A stretch of 60,764 nt of DNA from Tieghemiomyces parasiticus (lineage: Eukaryota; Kickxellomycota; Dimargaritomycetes; Dimargaritales; Dimargaritaceae), in the NCBI GenBank assembly GCA_027575765.1, contig JANBPT010000179.1, positions 1-60,764 on the forward strand, written 5' to 3'. Positions 55,721 to 60,764 of the stretch are shown one piece after another. The notes below the pieces were generated by a model that searched no databases, was not told the origin of the DNA, and worked only from the letters and a program-made list of their open reading frames with translations. The position numbers and the translations under genes are program-made. Each line of letters starts with the position of its first letter. Within the stretch, counting starts at the first letter, position 1.

Positions 55721-56179
55721 TGATAGAGAGAAAAAGATGCAAGTTGCCAAGTGAGAAATAATCCAATTCTTGAATGTCTCATACCATTCAATTCCTTGCC
55801 TAAGGCACCTCTAGGTTTTATCCACAGTGCCATCATCTGAGACCTTAGGCGTTGATGTCTCAAAATTTACTGAATCATCTATAGAGTTTTCAGTACTGGT
55901 GCCAGTTTTTCATCTTAATTCAGGTGCTGGGCACTATTGTAGAAATGGGAGGAAGATCTACTCCATGTGGCTTACCAGCCACCACCTCCAATGCACCGTG
56001 GCACTTGGATTTGGTCCATGCCATGTCAAATTCTGCTTACACTCACAGTTACTACTGCAGAACTTGCAGGAGCTGGGTCTGGTTTACACTGCCAGCCCAC
56101 ACATTACCACCCCCCCTAGCCCTGCATCCAACCCTGTCAGGTATCACATTGAACATTGACTAATGGCAATGACTATATG
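55721..56179. other. Intergenic between mariner relic and tandem duplication
   Basis: AT-rich DNA without recognised features; it may include the 5' end of the mariner relic. Confidence 0.35.
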
Positions 56180-56900
56180 TAGCCTCCCAAGTGAACCCCT
56201 TGTGGCAGGCAAGACTCCTAAGGGGTAGTGTATTGTGATACATGAAAGATAGATAAAAGGTAAGATCAAGACATGAATAGGTAGGTTTGTGGGCTTATAT
56301 AACCAGGAAATGTGTGGAGAGTTGGGTATTGATTGGGTCTTGGTAGTTAGTCATGACAGGTTTTTAGTATGTTTGCCATGGCCAATCATTGGTGCTAAGG
56401 GGGTGGTGCTTGTTCCTGTGTTGTGCCATAGTGGCTTACAAGGTCTTATGGTACATAGACTTTTGGATACTGACAGTGCCTGGGCTTCTATTCCCACCCT
56501 TTGCATTGGCATTATAGCACACCCTACAGTGTTACTGCTTTGCATACTATTTACTGAACACACCACCTTGCATTCCAGTTTACAGTAGGTTTGCTTATTG
56601 TGGTAGGTGGGAACCCAAGGGGCGGTTTATTGCAAATGTAAGCAAGATAGACAAAGTGTAAGATGAAGGATACTGTAGTTAGGTTGATGGGCTTATATAC
56701 CTGGGAAGTGTGTGGGAGATTGGGTCTTTGCTGGGGTCTCAATAGTTAGTTATGAAAGCTCAGGGTGCATTGCCCTGGCCAATTGTAGGTGTTGGCGTGG
56801 TGGCACCTATTCCTGTGCAGTGTTGTGGTAGCTTGCAGGGTTCTGCAGAGTTTTGGCATTTGGATACCAACACTTATGATCCTTGGTTTCACAATGAATT
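56180..56900. repeat. Diverged direct tandem duplication, unit about 410 bp
   Basis: Sequence from about 56180 to 56490 is repeated from about 56590 to 56900. Matching anchors in the same order are AGATAGA, GGGCTTATATA, GTGTGTGG/GTGTGGAG, TAGTTAGT, GCC(A/C)TGGCCAAT and AGCTTGCAGG/GGCTTACAAGG. The units differ at many bases and small indels, so the duplication is old. No coding role is evident. Confidence 0.7.
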
Positions 56901-58342
56901 GAGCAAATGGTTAGGATTATGCATTAAAGGATCCATCTAGCAATTGGCAAATTGAGGTAGAACTAGCCAGGGATGGACAGTTAGGATATTCATACCTAAT
57001 GTACAGATTAGTAGAGTTAAGTAAGTACATGTCAAAGGCATTGGGCGTGTAGATGGGAATGGTGTGAACAGCCTAGGTAAGCGCCTGCCACTGGCAACTA
57101 GAGGTGTCAGCCATGTCAGAACAAAAAACGCCCTATGTGTAAGAACTGTGGGGACTCCTATGTATGATGATCAGATGCTCAGGGTACAGTGCATACATGA
57201 CACAGATGGTTGCTTGGTCATAGAGCTTGGCTGGTAGGGAGTTGGGGTTGAATTGGGAATTACAGGCTGCTCACAAGTATACAAACCATAGTACCATGAG
57301 GCTACACACCCCACTGGTAAGCAGGGTGCAATCCTTGGCAAAATCAGTGCTTTAGCAATGGAAGCAAAGCAAGGCAAGGGTGGAGGCAACATGATGTTGA
57401 GAGAGTGTAACATAGAGGCTAAATAGTATTAAGGATGGTAGCCAAAGTGGTTCCCAATAATCCTAGTCCAGGTGGGGTGGTGGTTGGCCAGTTCACCCTT
57501 CAGGCTACAGCCCTGCTAGTGGCTAGAGTAGGCGGGTTTCTAAGGGATTAGGGCACAGTTGTAATACCAACATTGCTAAATGCAAATCAAGGTAATGATT
57601 GTGAGAATTAATAATGTGGCAAGATGATATGAGCCAGGCCTCTATACCTTTGGCTGGGTTGCCTGAGGCATAGGTGGGGCTTCTGATAGCAAAGTATGGG
57701 TTGGTGGAGGATAGATAGTTAGACAAGGTCAGTATTCTGAGATCAGCTAATGATAAATATTCACAGTTACAAGGGAGCCCTAAAACTTTTGCTCCTTGTG
57801 TATTATTATACCAGCTCTGCACCTAAAAATACCTCCTAATTCACAGTAATCAGAGTAATTGCTGCTTCATAATATAATTAACAACAGTGACATTTTGCCC
57901 AGATTATCAGTATTATAATAATGGACTGAGTTAATCAAAGCAGTTAATGCATACCTTTAATGATAATTCAAATATACTTTTTTCTGTAATGCTGTCATTG
58001 CAACTATTCAGGCTTTTTAATTCCCAGTTCTCTTTACACTCTCAACTTCTTCTCATATGTTTACAGCTGCCAAACTTTTTACAAAAATATTTGCCAGTAG
58101 GATTGCATAATGCCTACCCACCATCCACCTCTATACACAACAGTCTGTCATACACCCTTCTCCATCTTCTAATATCTTCTCACCCCATAGCTCTATACTG
58201 CACTGCAGTCACCAATAGGCAGAGTATATAATACTGCATTCTATATACTGCATTCAAAAAGTCATTGTAAAACAACTGAAGGCATTAGTATAACACGAAG
58301 GGCAGAGGACTGCCGTGTTATTATGGTTATGGAAAATAAGGG
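56901..58342. other. AT-rich gene-poor region
   Basis: No gene, RNA or known repeat was recognised in 1.4 kb. The sequence becomes more AT-rich towards the retroelement. Confidence 0.45.
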
Positions 58343-58514
58343 TGTAACCGAAAGGAAAGGGAAAGAGGAATCAGCTCACTTCAGCCCCTGGTAGGTTTAA
58401 GGCTTCGAATGGACCACTCATGGGAAATTCCAGTTCTTCAGAGAGTGAGCATGATATCCAAACGACCAGGAAAAGAAGAGAGGATTCACCCCTTTCCCTT
58501 TCCTTTCGGTTACA
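58343..58514 (+). mobile_element. Short (172 bp) version of the TG...CA repeat with perfect 23-bp inverted ends
   Basis: The first ~155 bp match the start of the 475-bp repeat; the remaining part is missing and replaced by the inverse of the first 23 bp. The result is TGTAACCGAAAGGAAAGGG... mirrored exactly at the other end. Left flank AGGG and right flank ATAC show no target duplication. Reverse transcriptase coding sequence starts right after it. Confidence 0.7.
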
Positions 58515-60683
58515 ATACTAGTTGGCCGCCCTGATGTGGACCTCTTAGGCTTTGATCAATGTGCTACCACCCTAGGTTTGGCGCCCGATTCTGCACCCAG
58601 CATGTCAATCACGGCCTCAAGCAAGCTAGGTCCCACTCCCACTCTCCCACAGGAGAAGCGCCCCTCTAAGCTTGTTTCGGCTGCGCCAGAGGTAGCACCT
58701 TCCCCCAGGTGCATGGGACGTTCATGGGAAATTACGAATGACTGCCCCCCCAGCATCGAACCCAGGGTGACAAGGAGAGAGACAAAGGCTCCATCAGGCC
58801 TACCTGCCTCCTTTTTCAAGAGAACTAACATCAACCACGACCAGGAGTTCATCAACTGTGACAAACTGTATCCTGCAGTTTCGCGCTCCAATGTATCCAG
58901 GCGTACCAAGGATCAAGCCACAAGCCCTGCTGAGCGTGAGCGCCTACTTGACGCGCTTATGCCTGGTGCAAGAGCTCTGCGCGAGTATCCCTCAGGCTGT
59001 CCGCCTCCCTGCGAACTCAAGCCCATCACCCCCCCCTTGAAGGATGACACTGCCCTTCTGTTCATGCCCCAGCCTCCACGAAGCCGTGCAGATAGGGAAT
59101 TCATGAACTCATATGTGGCAACTCGCCTGGAGTATGGAATTGATGAGCCTGGGTTTGCTCTGGCTAACCTCCCAGTCTACTCTATACCCAAACCCAACAC
59201 AGATGCCAGACGCGTCATCCTGGATGATAGTGTGGGCTTCACTCTGAACATGCAATCCATAGGTATCAATCTCCCTTGCACCCATGAAATCCGCCAGTTT
59301 GTGGGTGATGCCCGCCTCATCACCAGCATTGACCTTGCCAGCTACTTTGCTCAACTCCGGATTGCTCCTGCTGTCCGTGATTACTGGACCTTAGATGATG
59401 GGAAAAATGGCCGAGTTCGTGCATGCTGCCTAGTCCAGGGAAACTCACAAAGCCCTGCCATTGCCCATGGCCTGCTCATGCAAGTCTTCAACGAGCTGCC
59501 AGCACTTAGAGGTAAGCTCATTGGGTACATTGACAACATCTACCTGAAGAGCCCCTCTGGCCATGTGGACGACCACCTCTCTGACCTTCAAGCCCTGGTC
59601 TGCAAGCTGGCCAATTGGAACATGACCATCAACCTGTCCAAGTGCGTTTTCCTAGGCCGGCAAGACATTGATAACCTGGAATTTTGTTGGTCACAAGGAG
59701 GCACCTGGACCCTGCCAGACCTGCAGGTTGCCTGCCTCTATGAAATGCCCATGCCCAACACTGTCAAGGCTATCCAGCGACTCACTGGAGGCGTCAACTC
59801 CATTGCAGGCCATCTCCCCTGGGCCAGCATTCTACTGGCACCATTCCATGCCCTCACCAGTAAGACGCGCCTATCCAAGGCAGACATTGACAACCTGCGC
59901 CCCTACTGGGACAGCCTCACCACTGCACTGTGCAACGTCAAGAACCTCTATGAGCCCCAGCCTGGAGATCCTCTAACCTTGAGGGTGGATGCTGCTGAAG
60001 CTGGAGTGGGCGCCGTCCTCCTAGCCCACCCTTCAGGCTCAGAAGATGATGTGGCTGTTGTAGCCTACTGGTCCAAGGCCTTTGATGGCGCACAAGGCAG
60101 GTGTCACCCTGGATTTCGTGAAGCATGGGGCCTGTTGAGAGCCACTCGTCACTTCTACTCCTGTCTAGATGGAGCAGTCAACTTGAGAATCGAAGTAGAC
60201 GCCACCACTGCCCTAGGCCTGTTCAATCATTGTGATTTGTGCCAAGCAGATGAACAGGGTGGCTTCCGCGCTGAGCTGGGAACTCTGGGAATCTATGCCC
60301 ACATGCTCCACCATCGCCCAGGAGAAACACATTTGGCTGCCGACGGGCTTTCGAGATGCCTGGAACGCCTTCACCCTAGGCGCACTACGGCCTGTTTAGC
60401 TGCCGCCCCCATAGCTTCAGTATGGGTAAATCCTGATGGCTCCGACTCTGACGCCGGAAGTCTAGATACTCGTAATTTCCCACGAACTACCCACCGCTAT
60501 GAGGACGAGGATAGCAAAAACGGCGATTTCAGCGAGAGTGACGACACTAGCAATTTCGAGGACGAACAGCTCCTGGTAGGCGCCCGACCTAGACTGGTTA
60601 CTCTGCAGGCCTCCCTTCCTGAGGCCTGGGATGTAACCGAAAGGAAAGGGAAAGGGGAATCAGCTCACTTCTGCCCCTGGTAG
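58515..60683 (+). CDS. Ty3/gypsy-type Pol fragment: protease end, reverse transcriptase, RNase H
   Basis: The frame is open from the repeat boundary, with LVGRPDVDLLGFD resembling the last strand of a retroviral-type protease. Reverse transcriptase follows: motif A is IDLASYFAQLRI, motif B region GNSQSPAIAHG, motif C YIDNIYLKS with Asn (codon 59535) in place of the second Asp of the YxDD box, then NLSKCVFL. RNase H is complete by motif: LRVDAAEAGVG, CHPGFREAW, IEVDATT and HLAADGLSR. After an acidic linker the frame runs 17 codons into the next repeat copy and stops. Gag, most of protease and integrase are missing. There are no internal stops in about 720 codons. The Asn may abolish polymerase activity, or may be normal in this lineage; both are inference. 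Confidence 0.88.
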   Translation: MLVGRPDVDLLGFDQCATTLGLAPDSAPSMSITASSKLGPTPTLPQEKRPSKLVSAAPEVAPSPRCMGRSWEITNDCPPSIEPRVTRRETKAPSGLPASFFKRTNINHDQEFINCDKLYPAVSRSNVSRRTKDQATSPAERERLLDALMPGARALREYPSGCPPPCELKPITPPLKDDTALLFMPQPPRSRADREFMNSYVATRLEYGIDEPGFALANLPVYSIPKPNTDARRVILDDSVGFTLNMQSIGINLPCTHEIRQFVGDARLITSIDLASYFAQLRIAPAVRDYWTLDDGKNGRVRACCLVQGNSQSPAIAHGLLMQVFNELPALRGKLIGYIDNIYLKSPSGHVDDHLSDLQALVCKLANWNMTINLSKCVFLGRQDIDNLEFCWSQGGTWTLPDLQVACLYEMPMPNTVKAIQRLTGGVNSIAGHLPWASILLAPFHALTSKTRLSKADIDNLRPYWDSLTTALCNVKNLYEPQPGDPLTLRVDAAEAGVGAVLLAHPSGSEDDVAVVAYWSKAFDGAQGRCHPGFREAWGLLRATRHFYSCLDGAVNLRIEVDATTALGLFNHCDLCQADEQGGFRAELGTLGIYAHMLHHRPGETHLAADGLSRCLERLHPRRTTACLAAAPIASVWVNPDGSDSDAGSLDTRNFPRTTHRYEDEDSKNGDFSESDDTSNFEDEQLLVGARPRLVTLQASLPEAWDVTERKGKGESAHFCPW

Positions 60684-60764
60684 GTTTTAGGCTATTTATG
60701 GACCACTCATGGGAAATTCCAATTCCTCAGAGAGTGAGCATGACATCCAAATGACCAGGAAAAG
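60633..60764 (+). mobile_element. LTR-like repeat, cut by the window end
   Basis: It starts TGTAACCGAAAGGAAAGGG and agrees with the first 130 bp of the copy at 34205. It sits directly after the RNase H linker, where integrase would be expected in a complete element. Confidence 0.75.

Noticed and set aside
1..60764. CRISPR arrays, operons, ribosome binding sites, riboswitches
   Set aside because: The window is eukaryotic; no regularly spaced direct repeats of CRISPR type and no bacterial gene clusters are present.

Overview
This window looks like nuclear DNA of a fungus, probably an early-diverging lineage; the species cannot be named from the sequence alone. The evidence is short spliceosomal introns (donors GTAAGT, GTAGGT, GTGGGT), nuclear-encoded mitochondrial proteins, an elongator tRNA-Met with Pol III boxes, and typically fungal genes: Svf1, a RAVE subunit Rav1, a perilipin-like lipid-droplet protein, UNC-93-like transporters, urease accessory UreD and a mitochondrial-type CDF metal carrier. 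Several reading frames begin at a non-ATG codon only because the true ATG lies a little downstream; starts were chosen from Met position, paralogue alignment and family length.

Layout. 1-5.6 kb: 3' two thirds or more of RAV1 (minus), leaving the window on the left. 7.0-12.8 kb: three tandem UNC-93-like membrane protein genes (minus), all exactly 435 codons. 13.8-16.1 kb: EF-hand mitochondrial aspartate/glutamate carrier (minus). 17.5-18.9 kb: four-exon lysophosphatidate acyltransferase (minus). 21.1-22.4 kb: UreD (plus), convergent with the two-exon ribosome-biogenesis gene UTP7 (22.8-25.3 kb, minus). 26.6-29.4 kb: two diverged tandem paralogues of a family I do not recognise (plus). 29.4-38 kb: AT-rich, transposon-rich stretch with several copies of one ~475 bp TG...CA repeat, two of them inverted around a Ty3/gypsy-type integrase gene. 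38.5-51 kb: gene-dense segment with perilipin-like protein, dynein light chain LC8, mitochondrial ribosomal protein uL23m, tRNA-Met(CAT), CDF transporter, three-exon SVF1 and cystathionine gamma-lyase. 51-58.3 kb: no intact genes; a dead mariner transposase and a diverged ~410 bp tandem duplication. 58.3-60.8 kb: protease-end/RT/RNase H module of a Ty3-like element flanked by the same TG...CA repeat family.

The genes do not form one pathway; this is an ordinary housekeeping neighbourhood. Some share a location (mitochondrial carrier, uL23m and CDF transporter) or lipid biology (acyltransferase, perilipin). The least ordinary items are the equal-length UNC-93 triplet with a probable gene-conversion tract and stop codons embedded in donor-like sites, the unknown paralogue pair, the repeat family that cuts a retroelement pol into separately bounded modules (one an integrase between inverted 475 bp repeats), and two His-rich stretches in UreD.
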